Below, piece by piece: positions 1 to 8,732 of a stretch of 64,000 nucleotides of DNA. The translations under genes and the position numbers were made by a program. Origin of the DNA: CAVQBP01 sp963710745 (GTDB lineage Bacteria > Bacteroidota > Ignavibacteria > Ignavibacteriales > Ignavibacteriaceae); assembly GCA_963710745.1 (NCBI GenBank), contig CAVQBP010000001.1:186001-250000 (forward strand), written 5' to 3'. The notes beneath the pieces were generated by a model that was not told the DNA's origin, made no database searches, and was given only the letters and a program-made list of their open reading frames with translations. The first letter of the stretch is position 1, and each line of letters starts with the position of its first letter.

Positions 1-1374
1 CTTTTTAAGTTAGTCAGTTTATTAATTTACAGCTTTTGCATTATTCTGTTTATAAAAGCAGGTCAAAAAATAGGCATAGAGAAGCAAGTCGGATTGATCA
101 TGGCTGTAATTTTTGTCGTTCTTCCTTCACATGAGCTGCAGGTAGCCTGGATATCAGACCAAAATGAAGCAATGTTTACCATTTTTATTTTGTTAGCGTT
201 TATCAGCTATTTCGATCTTTATGCACAAAGCGGAAATAAGAGAAAAAATGCCGTTTTATCTGTTATATTTTTCTTATCAGCTGTTTTAACTAAAGAAGCT
301 GCTTTTTCCGGAATATTTATCCCTTTTATTGTATTCGTTTCACAAAAAGACAATATTAAAATCAGAATATTTCAAGCAATCCGTGATACAGGTATAGGCA
401 TTTTGATTATATTGCTAACATTATCTTACCGTTATATATTTATCGGAGGTACTCCATTCAGTTCAGATCATTTTTCAGATTTTACAGCTTTAAAATCTGC
501 AGTTAATTTTTTCATATATATACCTCTGGCTTTTATACCGCCGGAAGCAATGGAATTGCTTCAATCAATTTCGAATAACCTTATAGTTCTGATTTTCATT
601 ATAATAATTTTTCTGTCATTAATTGTTCTCCTTATAATCAAAGCTCAAAAATTAAACACGAAAAACCTTAATATACTTTTAACAGGTCTTCTATGGTATG
701 TTGTTTTTATAATACCGGCAGTGCCTAAATTAATGAGGTGGTATGTATTTGCGGCTTCAATTGGTTTATTCTGGATCTTGGCTGCTTACGTTCAAAACTG
801 GAAAGAATTTTTTATCTCAAAGAAAATACTGGTTATATTGATTTTTCTAATTTCGGGAACTGCAATATATGATTTCAATTTAATGACAAGATGGAGCAAT
901 GCAAGTAAAAAATTTAGTACTGCCGTTAATAGTATAGAAAAATATTCAAGTAAAATCCGCACGGATTCATTATTAATCTGGATAACTCCGGACAAAATCA
1001 ACCGGATTTCTTTGATGAAATTAGGAGTTCAGCAGTCAATTCAGTGGAAATTGAAAAATGATAGTATCGATGTTTCCGCTCCTTTCAGGGCAGAAATGGT
1101 TGATGATGATAGTCATATAAATCTGATAAATCAAACAGACAGTTCAATTGTGTTCAGGTTAATTAATGGCCGGTTTTTACCGCTCGGCGGGAAATCCCAT
1201 TATATAATCAGAAATGAAAAGTTAACAGGTGAAATGAATAATATGAATTATATTATTAAAACCAGGATAGTAAATAATATCCCAACATCAATTTTAGAAG
1301 TAAAATGTGCTAAAAACCGAATTCCCTATGAACAATTATATTTTGATGGGGAAAGTTTTGTAGAAGTTAAATAA
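1..1374 (+). CDS. GT-C-like multi-pass membrane protein, 5' end cut by window edge
   Basis: The reading frame is open from base 1 to the stop at 1374, so the gene starts upstream of the window; the first internal candidate start (TTG at 94) is not needed. About eight hydrophobic segments fill the first two thirds, followed by a soluble C-terminal part of roughly 150 residues. The stretch PSHELQVAWISDQNEA resembles the loop after the first helices in GT-C glycosyltransferases of the PMT/Tmtc type, where a similar H-x-E-x-V-AWI motif occurs. That suggests a polyprenyl-phosphate-sugar-dependent transferase in the cytoplasmic membrane. The catalytic N-terminal loop would lie outside the window, so the family call is an inference. 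No close operon partner is seen: the next gene begins 113 bases later. Confidence 0.5.
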   Translation, partial: LFKLVSLLIYSFCIILFIKAGQKIGIEKQVGLIMAVIFVVLPSHELQVAWISDQNEAMFTIFILLAFISYFDLYAQSGNKRKNAVLSVIFFLSAVLTKEAAFSGIFIPFIVFVSQKDNIKIRIFQAIRDTGIGILIILLTLSYRYIFIGGTPFSSDHFSDFTALKSAVNFFIYIPLAFIPPEAMELLQSISNNLIVLIFIIIIFLSLIVLLIIKAQKLNTKNLNILLTGLLWYVVFIIPAVPKLMRWYVFAASIGLFWILAAYVQNWKEFFISKKILVILIFLISGTAIYDFNLMTRWSNASKKFSTAVNSIEKYSSKIRTDSLLIWITPDKINRISLMKLGVQQSIQWKLKNDSIDVSAPFRAEMVDDDSHINLINQTDSSIVFRLINGRFLPLGGKSHYIIRNEKLTGEMNNMNYIIKTRIVNNIPTSILEVKCAKNRIPYEQLYFDGESFVEVK

Positions 1375-1487
1375 GGTTATTTGAGAATTTGTAATTATAA
1401 TAAATTAAAATCATTCTTATTTAATATTAAAAACCTATACATATAATCACTTTTTTTCATAAGTTAATCATTTAAAATATTTTAAAT

Positions 1488-1898
1488 ATGCTCAACTATA
1501 CTTCAGAAATACGCGTCCGTTATGCCGATACTGATCAAATGCAGTTTGTTTATAATGGTAAATATCTGGAGTTTTTTGAAGTTGGGAGAACAGAGATGTT
1601 AAGGCATTATGGATTGCCGTACCATCTTATTGAAAGTAAAGGATTTCAGCTGCCCCTGCTTGAATCGTATTTAAAATATATCAGTCCCGCTTATTACGAT
1701 GATATTTTACATGTAAAAGCATTTGTAAAGGAAATGCCTGTATTTAAAATTCATATTGATTATGCAATAACACGAAATGACGAAAAGGAAATTGTAACTG
1801 AAGGTTTCACCAGGCACGTATTTATAAATAAAACAACAAAAAAGGCTGTGAGAATTCCCGGCTTTTTTGTTGAAGCAATTAAACCTAATTATTTATAG
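1488..1898 (+). CDS. Acyl-CoA thioesterase, YbgC/4HBT hotdog family
   Basis: A 136-residue protein, the usual length for a single-hotdog thioesterase. The N-terminal signature RVRYADTDQMQFVYNGKYL carries the conserved Asp of the 4-hydroxybenzoyl-CoA thioesterase/YbgC family, followed by the helix FFEVGRTEMLRHYGLPY. These enzymes hydrolyse acyl-CoA thioesters in the cytoplasm. YbgC of proteobacteria sits with tol-pal, but no tol genes are present here. The gene is followed after only three bases by nadC, so the two are probably co-transcribed. Substrate cannot be read from the sequence. Confidence 0.85.
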   Translation: MLNYTSEIRVRYADTDQMQFVYNGKYLEFFEVGRTEMLRHYGLPYHLIESKGFQLPLLESYLKYISPAYYDDILHVKAFVKEMPVFKIHIDYAITRNDEKEIVTEGFTRHVFINKTTKKAVRIPGFFVEAIKPNYL

Positions 1899-1901
1899 AA
1901 A

Positions 1902-2753
1902 ATGGATTACGAAATAGAGAAAATTATTAAAAACGCCCTAAACGAGGATATTGGAAGAGCGGATATTACTACTACTGCAATTGTTCATGATACGACAATG
2001 GGTGAAGGTATTTTTTTGGTTAAGCAAAACGGTATGCTTGCCGGATTTGAAATAGCGGAGAATGTTTTAAAGCTCGTTGATAATAATTTAAAGTTCAAAA
2101 AGTTTTTTAAAGATGGTGATAAAGTTAAAAAAGGTGATATTGCTGCCAGAGTTACGGGGAAGGCTTCTTCCATTTTAACATCTGAACGTACTGCTTTGAA
2201 TTTTTTTCAGAGAATGAGCGGAATAGCAACTGCAGCTAATAAATATCAGGAAAAAATCAGTCACACCAAAGCACAGATTATCGATACACGAAAAACTGTT
2301 CCCGGACTTAGATTAATCGATAAGCTTGCATTTAAATTAAGCGGCTGTGCAAATCATCGAATGGGATTGTATGACATGTTCCTGATTAAAGATAATCATA
2401 TTTCCGCAGCAGGCTCTATTACAAATGCAATGAAAAAGTGTAAAGACTACAGGAAGAAATTCAACCTTGATTCAAAAATTGAAGTAGAAACAACAAACAT
2501 TGAGCAGGTTACGGAAGCCTTAGATTGTGAAGTTGATATAATCATGCTTGATAATTTTAATCCTGCTGAAATGAAAAAAGCAGTGGAGCTTATAAATGGA
2601 AATGCCGAAATAGAAGCTTCGGGAAATATAACTCTGGATACAGTAAAAGAGATTGCAGAAACAGGTGTTGATTATATCTCGGTTGGAGCAATTACACATA
2701 GTGTTAAAGCGCTGGATATTTCATTAGAACTCAACATAATGAGTCAAAATTGA
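1902..2753 (+). CDS. nadC: Nicotinate-nucleotide pyrophosphorylase (carboxylating)
   Basis: Quinolinate phosphoribosyltransferase converts quinolinate and PRPP to nicotinate mononucleotide in de novo NAD synthesis. The 283-residue length is typical. Family motifs are visible in order: SERTALNFFQRMSGIAT (about residues 88-104), DTRKTVPGLRLIDKLA (about 127-142) with the substrate-binding Arg/Lys, GCANHRMGLYDMFLIKDNH, and the C-terminal barrel strands EVETTN, IMLDNF, EASGNI and YISVGAITHS. The start ATG at 1902 follows the thioesterase stop by three bases, so translational coupling is likely. nadA and nadB are not in the window. Confidence 0.95.
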   Translation: MDYEIEKIIKNALNEDIGRADITTTAIVHDTTMGEGIFLVKQNGMLAGFEIAENVLKLVDNNLKFKKFFKDGDKVKKGDIAARVTGKASSILTSERTALNFFQRMSGIATAANKYQEKISHTKAQIIDTRKTVPGLRLIDKLAFKLSGCANHRMGLYDMFLIKDNHISAAGSITNAMKKCKDYRKKFNLDSKIEVETTNIEQVTEALDCEVDIIMLDNFNPAEMKKAVELINGNAEIEASGNITLDTVKEIAETGVDYISVGAITHSVKALDISLELNIMSQN

Positions 2754-2788
2754 AAAGTCTCAACCATAGACTGATCAGACTTCGGCTG

Positions 2789-2844
2789 AAAAAGTCAAAA
2801 TTGCTCTATCTATTCTTTTTGACTTTTGACTTTTGACTTTTTAC
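2789..2844. repeat. Short tandem TTTTGAC repeat with an inverted copy
   Basis: Between nadC and the flippase gene, the heptamer TTTTGAC is repeated about three times (2816-2844). Its reverse complement, AAAAAGTCAAAA, lies at 2789-2800, so the region can fold on itself. It is intergenic and just upstream of the next start codon. It is not a CRISPR array because there are no spacers. Confidence 0.6.
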
Positions 2845-2854
2845 CTTTCATCCC

Positions 2855-4309
2855 ATGCTTGAAAAAATAAAAGAATTAAGCAAAGACACGGCCATTTACG
2901 GTATTAGTACAATGGTTGGAAGGTTTTTGAATTTTCTGCTCGTACCTTTCTATACGCATGTTTTTTCAAGCGGGGATTATGGAATAATCTCTAATATTTA
3001 TGCTACAATCGGGATATTGAACATTCTCTATTTGTATGGAATGGACACATCTTACTTAAGATATGCCGCTAAAATAGAAATAGGGAATGAAAAAGATAAT
3101 TTTTCCACTCCTTTTCTCTTGGTCTTTTTCACTTCGATTCTTTTTAGCTTAATAATTCTGATTCTTAGGTTTCCAATTCTCAATGTACTGGAAATCCCGC
3201 ATAAATATGTTTACCTGATCTTTCTAACCGCGCCTATTTTATTAATTGATTCCTTAAATGCAATTCCATTTATAAAACTTCGAATAGAAAGGAAAGCAAG
3301 GAAGTTTGCCGGTTTTAAGATTATTAATATTCTAGTCAATGTTTCACTTAACTTATTTCTGATATTGAAATTAAAATGGGGAATAGAGGCTGTACTGGTC
3401 AGTAATGTTGCAGCTTCATTAGCTTCTTTTATCCTGCTGCTCCCTGCTATTTCTGAAAAGCTGAAATTCAAATTGAACCGCGATTTAATTAATAAATTAT
3501 TAAAATTTGGATTGCCGTATTTTCCCGCCGGATTAGCATCAATGCTTGTTCAGGGAATTGACAGACCTATACTTACACACCTAACTGATTTGAGCACAGT
3601 CGGGATTTATAATGCATGTTATAAGCTCGGTATTTTTATGATGCTTTTTGTTAACATGTTTCAGTTTGCATGGCAGCCGTTCTTTCTGCAAAATGCTGAT
3701 GAAAAAGATGCAAAGCAGTTATTCTCAAAGGTATTAACATATTTTACAATTACCGGCTCAGTGGTTTTAGTTTTTTTATCTTTATTTATTGACAATATTG
3801 TGACTTTTAAAGTTTTCGGAAGGTCTTTGATTGCACCATCTTACTGGAGCGGTTTATCAATTGTGCCGGTAATTCTGTTTGGATATTTATTTAATGGTAT
3901 TTATGTGGTATTCACAGCAGGAATTTATATTAAAGAAAAAAGTATTTATGTCCCTTTTATAACAGGATTAGGTGCTTTGGTTAATATAGTCGTTAACTTC
4001 GCCCTTATTCCTTCCATGGGAATGTTGGGAGCTGCTTTTGCAACCCTTGCCAGTTATGTGATAATTGCCGTTGGGTTTTTTATTGTTACCCAGAAATTTT
4101 ATAAAATTAATTATGAATACTGGAAAATCACTAAAATATTCTTCCTGATTTTTGTTATAGGCGGAATATTCTATACTTTAATGTTCAGCGGAAATTTATT
4201 ATTTGTTTACAAAGTTATTCTATTTATTATTTTCCTTTTAACAATTACATTTTTTGTATTTGATAAAAAAGAACTGGATTTTATAAAAAACCGGTTTAAA
4301 AAAGTTTAA
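2855..4309 (+). CDS. Polysaccharide/lipid-linked oligosaccharide flippase, Wzx/MATE-like
   Basis: A 484-residue protein with 12 to 14 hydrophobic helices spread over its whole length. The N-terminal part, KDTAIYGISTMVGRFLNFLLV, is typical of the polysaccharide biosynthesis (RfbX/Wzx) family in the MVF/MATE-like superfamily. Such proteins move undecaprenyl-linked oligosaccharides across the inner membrane. A second family-typical block, LLKFGLPYFPAGLASMLVQGIDR, lies near residue 210. No other polysaccharide genes are adjacent apart from the GT-C-like gene at the left edge, so the substrate cannot be inferred. Confidence 0.85.
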   Translation: MLEKIKELSKDTAIYGISTMVGRFLNFLLVPFYTHVFSSGDYGIISNIYATIGILNILYLYGMDTSYLRYAAKIEIGNEKDNFSTPFLLVFFTSILFSLIILILRFPILNVLEIPHKYVYLIFLTAPILLIDSLNAIPFIKLRIERKARKFAGFKIINILVNVSLNLFLILKLKWGIEAVLVSNVAASLASFILLLPAISEKLKFKLNRDLINKLLKFGLPYFPAGLASMLVQGIDRPILTHLTDLSTVGIYNACYKLGIFMMLFVNMFQFAWQPFFLQNADEKDAKQLFSKVLTYFTITGSVVLVFLSLFIDNIVTFKVFGRSLIAPSYWSGLSIVPVILFGYLFNGIYVVFTAGIYIKEKSIYVPFITGLGALVNIVVNFALIPSMGMLGAAFATLASYVIIAVGFFIVTQKFYKINYEYWKITKIFFLIFVIGGIFYTLMFSGNLLFVYKVILFIIFLLTITFFVFDKKELDFIKNRFKKV

Positions 4310-4337
4310 ACATGGAGGCTATCTCAATAGTAGTTTT

Positions 4338-4438
4338 GTCATTTCGGCTCCGACTCAAATTGTTTAGCTTATTTGAAGCCGGAGGAGAAATCTTACGTTT
4401 TGAAAAGATATCTCGCTCGAAAACTCGCTCTAAATGAT
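4338..4438. repeat. Palindromic intergenic element
   Basis: The 167 bases between the flippase gene and dut hold nested inverted repeats. The outer arms are GTCATTT (4338-4344) and AAATGAT (4432-4438), and the inner arms are AGAAATCTT (4386-4394) and AAGATATCT (4405-4413), each with one mismatch. A second small hairpin uses CGGCT and AGCCG near 4346 and 4377. The layout looks like a decayed copy of a dispersed, non-coding palindromic repeat. No open reading frame lies in it. Confidence 0.55.
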
Positions 4439-4476
4439 ACTTCCCTTTTATTTAGGCACCACCTCACATTTGGAAC

Positions 4477-4938
4477 ATGACTATGTATGAATTAGAGATT
4501 AAAATAAAAAGATTAGAAAAAAAATTTTCTGATATACCTCTTCCTTCATATACAACAAAAGGAAGTGCCGGTATGGATATCCGGGCAGCTGTTGATGATG
4601 AAATAATTTTAGAAAGAGGGAAGGTTTGTTTAATACCAACTAACTTATCAGTAGAAATTCCTGAAGGTTATGAAATCCAGGTTCGTCCAAGAAGCGGGTT
4701 GGCTTTAAAGCACGGAATCGGAATTCTTAATTCTCCGGGAACAATCGATTCGGATTACCGCGGTGAAATAAAAATTATTATGATGAACTTTGGCGAAGAA
4801 AATTTTTCTATTAAAAGAGGAGAAAGAGTAGCACAGCTTATCGTTTCAAAAATTTATTCTGCTAAACTAACTGAAACTGATGATCTGAATGAAAGCCATC
4901 GGGGCGAAGGTGGGTTTGGACACACAGGAAAAAAGTAA
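4477..4938 (+). CDS. dut: dUTP diphosphatase
   Basis: Homotrimeric dUTPase hydrolyses dUTP to dUMP and PPi, keeping uracil out of DNA and feeding dTMP synthesis. All five family motifs are present: GSAGMDIRAA (motif 1), PRSGLA (2), GTIDSDYRGEI with the catalytic Asp (3), ERVAQLIV (4) and the C-terminal RGEGGFGHTG arm (5), where His replaces the usual Ser. The 153-residue length is standard. The start could be the ATG at 4477 or the in-frame ATG two codons later; neither has a clear ribosome binding site. dnaE follows 193 bases downstream. Confidence 0.95.
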   Translation: MTMYELEIKIKRLEKKFSDIPLPSYTTKGSAGMDIRAAVDDEIILERGKVCLIPTNLSVEIPEGYEIQVRPRSGLALKHGIGILNSPGTIDSDYRGEIKIIMMNFGEENFSIKRGERVAQLIVSKIYSAKLTETDDLNESHRGEGGFGHTGKK

Positions 4939-5018
4939 ATTCTGCTTTGTTTTTTCTCATTATCTCTTACCTTGTTAAAATATTTTTTTCTCACCGGTAA
5001 ACATTCTCAAAAAAATTT

Positions 5019-5030
5019 CGTAACTTTGAT
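5019..5030 (+). promoter_or_regulatory. Candidate promoter -7 box upstream of dnaE
   Basis: CGTAACTTTGAT contains TAACTTTG, which matches the TAnnTTTG -7 element described for Bacteroidota primary sigma factor promoters. The identical 12-mer occurs at 25929-25940, upstream of rplS, at almost the same distance from the start codon (104 and 105 bases). No clear TTG-type -33 box is visible at the expected spacing, so the call is tentative. Confidence 0.35.
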
Positions 5031-5131
5031 TCCAGCTTAGGAGTTATACTTTTCTAAAAAATTTATTTGATGATTACATTTTTTGATTCTACCTGCTTAT
5101 ATGCGGGGTTGTTTATTTAGGGATTGCCTTT

Positions 5132-8100
5132 ATGTCGGATTTTATTCATCTTCACAATCATACCCATTACAGCCTTCAGGACGGTGCTTGTACAGTCGAT
5201 GGTCTAATCGCCGCTGCCAAAAAAAATAATATGCCTGCTGTTGCTTTAACAGATCATGGTGTTATGTATGGTATTGCTGAATTTTATAAAAAAGCAAAAA
5301 AAGAAGGAATTAAACCTATAATTGGAATGGAAGCTTATATTGTGGTGGATGGGAGCAGGTTTGATAGGGGTACAAATTCAAGTAATGGTAACGGACAGCC
5401 CGGCGGAAGAAAAAAAAGCAAACATTACAACCATTTACTTCTTTTGGCAAAAAATAAAGAAGGCTATAAAAATCTCTCCAAGCTTTCTACTCTTGGCCAT
5501 ACAGAAGGATTTTATTACAAACCCCGAATAGATCTTGAGCTCTTAAGAAAATACCGGGAAGGTTTAGTATGTACTTCAGCTTGTGTAAGTGGAGTAGTCT
5601 CGGTTCATCTTGTGAATAATGATTATGAAAAAGCAAAAAATGTGGCCAGAACTTTCATGGAAATTTTCGAAGATGATTTCTACCTGGAGATCCAGGATCA
5701 TGATATGGAAAATGATAAGATTATACTTGAAGGAGTACCAAAAATAGCGAAGGAACTGGGAATAAAATTAGTTGCTACTAACGATACACATTATATAGAA
5801 CCTGATCATGCAATTGCTCATAATATTTTATTATTGCTTTCAGACAAGAATGGTGCAGACTATAAAGATCTCAGGTATGGAACGGATCAGGTTTATTTCA
5901 AATCTTCAGAGGATATGATAAAGCTCTTTAAAAATTATAAAGGAGCAATTGAAAACACTTTAGAGATTGCTGAGAAGTGTGATGTTAATTTAGATTTTGA
6001 AGGTCATTATTATCCCCGGTTTCCTATTCCTGAAAATTCACCGGCAAAAAATCTTGATGAATACTTTGAACTTCTTGCTAGAGAAGGTTTAAAATCCAGA
6101 ATTCCTGAAATTAATGCTGAAGTTCAGGAGCGTTTTGATTTTGAAATTGATACCATTAAAAAGATGGGCTTTTCAGGTTATTTTTTAATTGTTCAGGATT
6201 TCATTAATTCATCAAAAAAAATGAATATTCCGGTAGGACCAGGCAGAGGAAGCGTTGCGGGCAGCCTGGTTGCTTATACTCTAGGAATAACAAATATTAA
6301 TCCGCTCAAATATAATCTTCTCTTTGAACGGTTTCTGAATCCTGCAAGAAAATCTATGCCTGATATTGATGTTGATTTTGCCGATGATAAAAGAGGTGAA
6401 GTCATTGAGTATGTTCGTAATAAATATGGTAACAATTGTGTAAGTCAGATCATTACTTTTAACAGGCTTTCATCAAAAGCAGTAATCAGAGATGTTGCCA
6501 GAGTCTTAAAGGTTCCTATTCCCACTGTAAATAAAATTACAAAGTTTATTCCTTCGAAATTCGGAAAAGTATACAGCATTGAACAGGCGCTGAAGGAAGT
6601 TCCTGAATTAAAATGGGTAAAGGATTCCCAGGAAGATGATATAAAAAATCTGATTAAATATGCTAAAGTTCTGGAGGGAATGAACAGAAATGCTTCGAAG
6701 CATGCTGCAGGTGTTGTAATTACTCCCGAAGATGTCAGCAATTATGTACCGCTTGCAAATGCCGTTTCACAGACCGACATAGTAACTCAATTCAATATGA
6801 AGGAGATTGAAAATGCCGGTTTATTAAAAATGGATTTTCTTGGTCTCAGAACTTTAACAATAATTCGTGATGCTCTTGATCTTATCAGTAAAAATCATGG
6901 AATTGAAATAGACATTGATAACATTCCGTTGGAAGATGAAAAGACTTTGCAGCTCTTTTCAAAAGGACAGACAACTGGCGTATTCCAGTTTGAATCTGCC
7001 CCGATGAGAGAATATTTAAAGAAGCTGAAACCGACTTCTTTAAATGATCTTTCAGCAATGAATGCCTTGTATCGCCCCGGTCCTATGGAATTTATTGATG
7101 ATTTTATCGATAGAAAATTCGGTCTTAAAGAAGTTGTTTATCTGCATCCTGTTTTGGAATCTATATTAAAAGAAACTTATGGTATCATTGTTTACCAGGA
7201 ACAGGTAATTCAAATTGCTAATAAAGCAGGAGGAATGAGCCTTGCCGAAGCTGATATTTTAAGAAGGGCCATGGGCAAAAAAGATCTCGCGGCAATGAAG
7301 GAACAGAAAACCAAATTCATTGAAGGCGCCTTCAAAAACGGGATCTCAAAAAAAATTGCAGAAGAAATATTTGTAGCTATCGATAAGTTTGCAAATTATG
7401 GATTTAACAAGAGTCATGCTGTCGCATATAGTTATGTTGCATATCAGACTGCTTACCTAAAAGCTCATTATACACCTGAATTTCTTGCAGCTAACCTTAA
7501 AAATGAATTCGGTAACGCAAGCAAAGTAACAAATTTTCTTGAAGACTGTAGAAAACTTAAAATTCCTGTTCTTCCTCCTGATGTTAATTCTCCGGTAGTA
7601 TATTTTGATGTTGAAGATGGTAAGATAAGGTTTGGAATGTCTGCAATAAAAAATGTAGGAATACCGGCTGTGGAAGAAATGATTAAATGCAAACGGAATC
7701 TTGAAAGAGATTTTACCAGTATTTTTGATTTTTGCTCAAATGTTGATACTCGTATCGTTAATAAGAGAGGAATTGAGGGATTAGTGCTTGCAGGTGCATT
7801 CGATTCGATTGAGAAAAACCGTGCAAAATTATTTAATGCAATAGAACCAGCCCTGGAATTTGGTCATAAAGTTCAGAATTCAAAATTATTTGCAGAAAAT
7901 AGTCTTTTCGGTGAAATGGCTGAAGAAGTAAAAATCGTGGAACCTGAACTTCCCGATGTTGAACCCTGGTCGCAAAAGGAACAATTAGCTAAAGAAAGAG
8001 AAGTAGTTGGTTTTTACATCTCGGAACATCCGCTTAGAAAATATGAAGTTGAATATAAATCTTTTGCCACAATTCATTTTGGTGAGGCAGAAAAGCTGGA

Positions 8101-8611
8101 AAGTATGGATATAGTGAGAGGATGCGGTGTCATTACTGAATTAAAGACAAAAATTGATAAGTCAGGCCGGACAATGGCTTTCTTTACTTTAGATGACTTC
8201 TCGGGTTCATGCGAAGCATTAATGTTTTCTAAAGTCTTTGAAGAATATGGCCAGTATGTTAAGGAAGAAGAATGTGTTTTTATTATCGGTAAACCGGAAA
8301 GCAGCGGCGATGCGGTTAAAATTCATATAGATAAAGTAATCCCGCTTGAAGAAGCAAGGGAAACATTTACTGAAAGTATAAACATTAATATCGATAAAAG
8401 AAAAATTAATCCTGAAAGTATAGTTGCATTAAAACCTGTTCTTCAAAAAAATAAAGGGAATCTCCCGGTTTATTTTCATTTGTATAGTAATGGTTCAAAA
8501 CCGCAAAAATTTCATGCGAAAGATTACAGGGTGAAGTTATCAGACGACTTTATTAATTCTGTGATAAATATCTTAGGTGAGGATTCCTTATTTTTTTACA
8601 GTAAGAAATGA
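5132..8611 (+). CDS. dnaE: DNA polymerase III alpha subunit
   Basis: The replicative polymerase catalytic subunit, 1159 residues, close to the E. coli DnaE length. Domains in order: PHP domain at the N-terminus (HLHNHTHYSLQDG from residue 6); polymerase core with the glycine-rich GPGRGSVAGSL (about 369-379) and catalytic aspartates in PDIDVDFAD (Asp411, Asp413) and KMDFLGLRTL (Asp568); finger/beta-binding region; and a C-terminal OB-fold (about 990-1080, VRGCGVITELKTK). It elongates both strands in the holoenzyme with the sliding clamp. PolC-type exonuclease insertions are absent, so this is the DnaE1 form. It stands alone between two intergenic gaps. The ATG lacks a clear Shine-Dalgarno sequence. 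Confidence 0.97.
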   Translation: MSDFIHLHNHTHYSLQDGACTVDGLIAAAKKNNMPAVALTDHGVMYGIAEFYKKAKKEGIKPIIGMEAYIVVDGSRFDRGTNSSNGNGQPGGRKKSKHYNHLLLLAKNKEGYKNLSKLSTLGHTEGFYYKPRIDLELLRKYREGLVCTSACVSGVVSVHLVNNDYEKAKNVARTFMEIFEDDFYLEIQDHDMENDKIILEGVPKIAKELGIKLVATNDTHYIEPDHAIAHNILLLLSDKNGADYKDLRYGTDQVYFKSSEDMIKLFKNYKGAIENTLEIAEKCDVNLDFEGHYYPRFPIPENSPAKNLDEYFELLAREGLKSRIPEINAEVQERFDFEIDTIKKMGFSGYFLIVQDFINSSKKMNIPVGPGRGSVAGSLVAYTLGITNINPLKYNLLFERFLNPARKSMPDIDVDFADDKRGEVIEYVRNKYGNNCVSQIITFNRLSSKAVIRDVARVLKVPIPTVNKITKFIPSKFGKVYSIEQALKEVPELKWVKDSQEDDIKNLIKYAKVLEGMNRNASKHAAGVVITPEDVSNYVPLANAVSQTDIVTQFNMKEIENAGLLKMDFLGLRTLTIIRDALDLISKNHGIEIDIDNIPLEDEKTLQLFSKGQTTGVFQFESAPMREYLKKLKPTSLNDLSAMNALYRPGPMEFIDDFIDRKFGLKEVVYLHPVLESILKETYGIIVYQEQVIQIANKAGGMSLAEADILRRAMGKKDLAAMKEQKTKFIEGAFKNGISKKIAEEIFVAIDKFANYGFNKSHAVAYSYVAYQTAYLKAHYTPEFLAANLKNEFGNASKVTNFLEDCRKLKIPVLPPDVNSPVVYFDVEDGKIRFGMSAIKNVGIPAVEEMIKCKRNLERDFTSIFDFCSNVDTRIVNKRGIEGLVLAGAFDSIEKNRAKLFNAIEPALEFGHKVQNSKLFAENSLFGEMAEEVKIVEPELPDVEPWSQKEQLAKEREVVGFYISEHPLRKYEVEYKSFATIHFGEAEKLESMDIVRGCGVITELKTKIDKSGRTMAFFTLDDFSGSCEALMFSKVFEEYGQYVKEEECVFIIGKPESSGDAVKIHIDKVIPLEEARETFTESININIDKRKINPESIVALKPVLQKNKGNLPVYFHLYSNGSKPQKFHAKDYRVKLSDDFINSVINILGEDSLFFYSKK

Positions 8612-8637
8612 TTTTAGCAAGAATTACTCTTTTCTTC

Positions 8638-8694
8638 CATTTGTATTATTAATATGGCAGTTGTATAACATGCACCATTTTTGTATTATTTATG
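8638..8694. repeat. Pair of short direct repeats upstream of the enoyl reductase gene
   Basis: CATTTGTATTATTAATATG (8638-8656) and CATTTTTGTATTATTTATG (8676-8694) are near-copies of each other, 38 bases apart, in the gap before the gene at 8733. They may be tandem binding sites for a regulator or a chance product of AT-rich DNA. No regulator gene is adjacent. Confidence 0.35.
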
Positions 8695-8732
8695 TCCAAA
8701 AAAATAAAATTTACAGAGGGTATTTATAATAA

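Noticed and set aside
2789..2844. CRISPR-like array
   Set aside because: Heptamer tandem without spacers; too short and adjacent to no cas gene.
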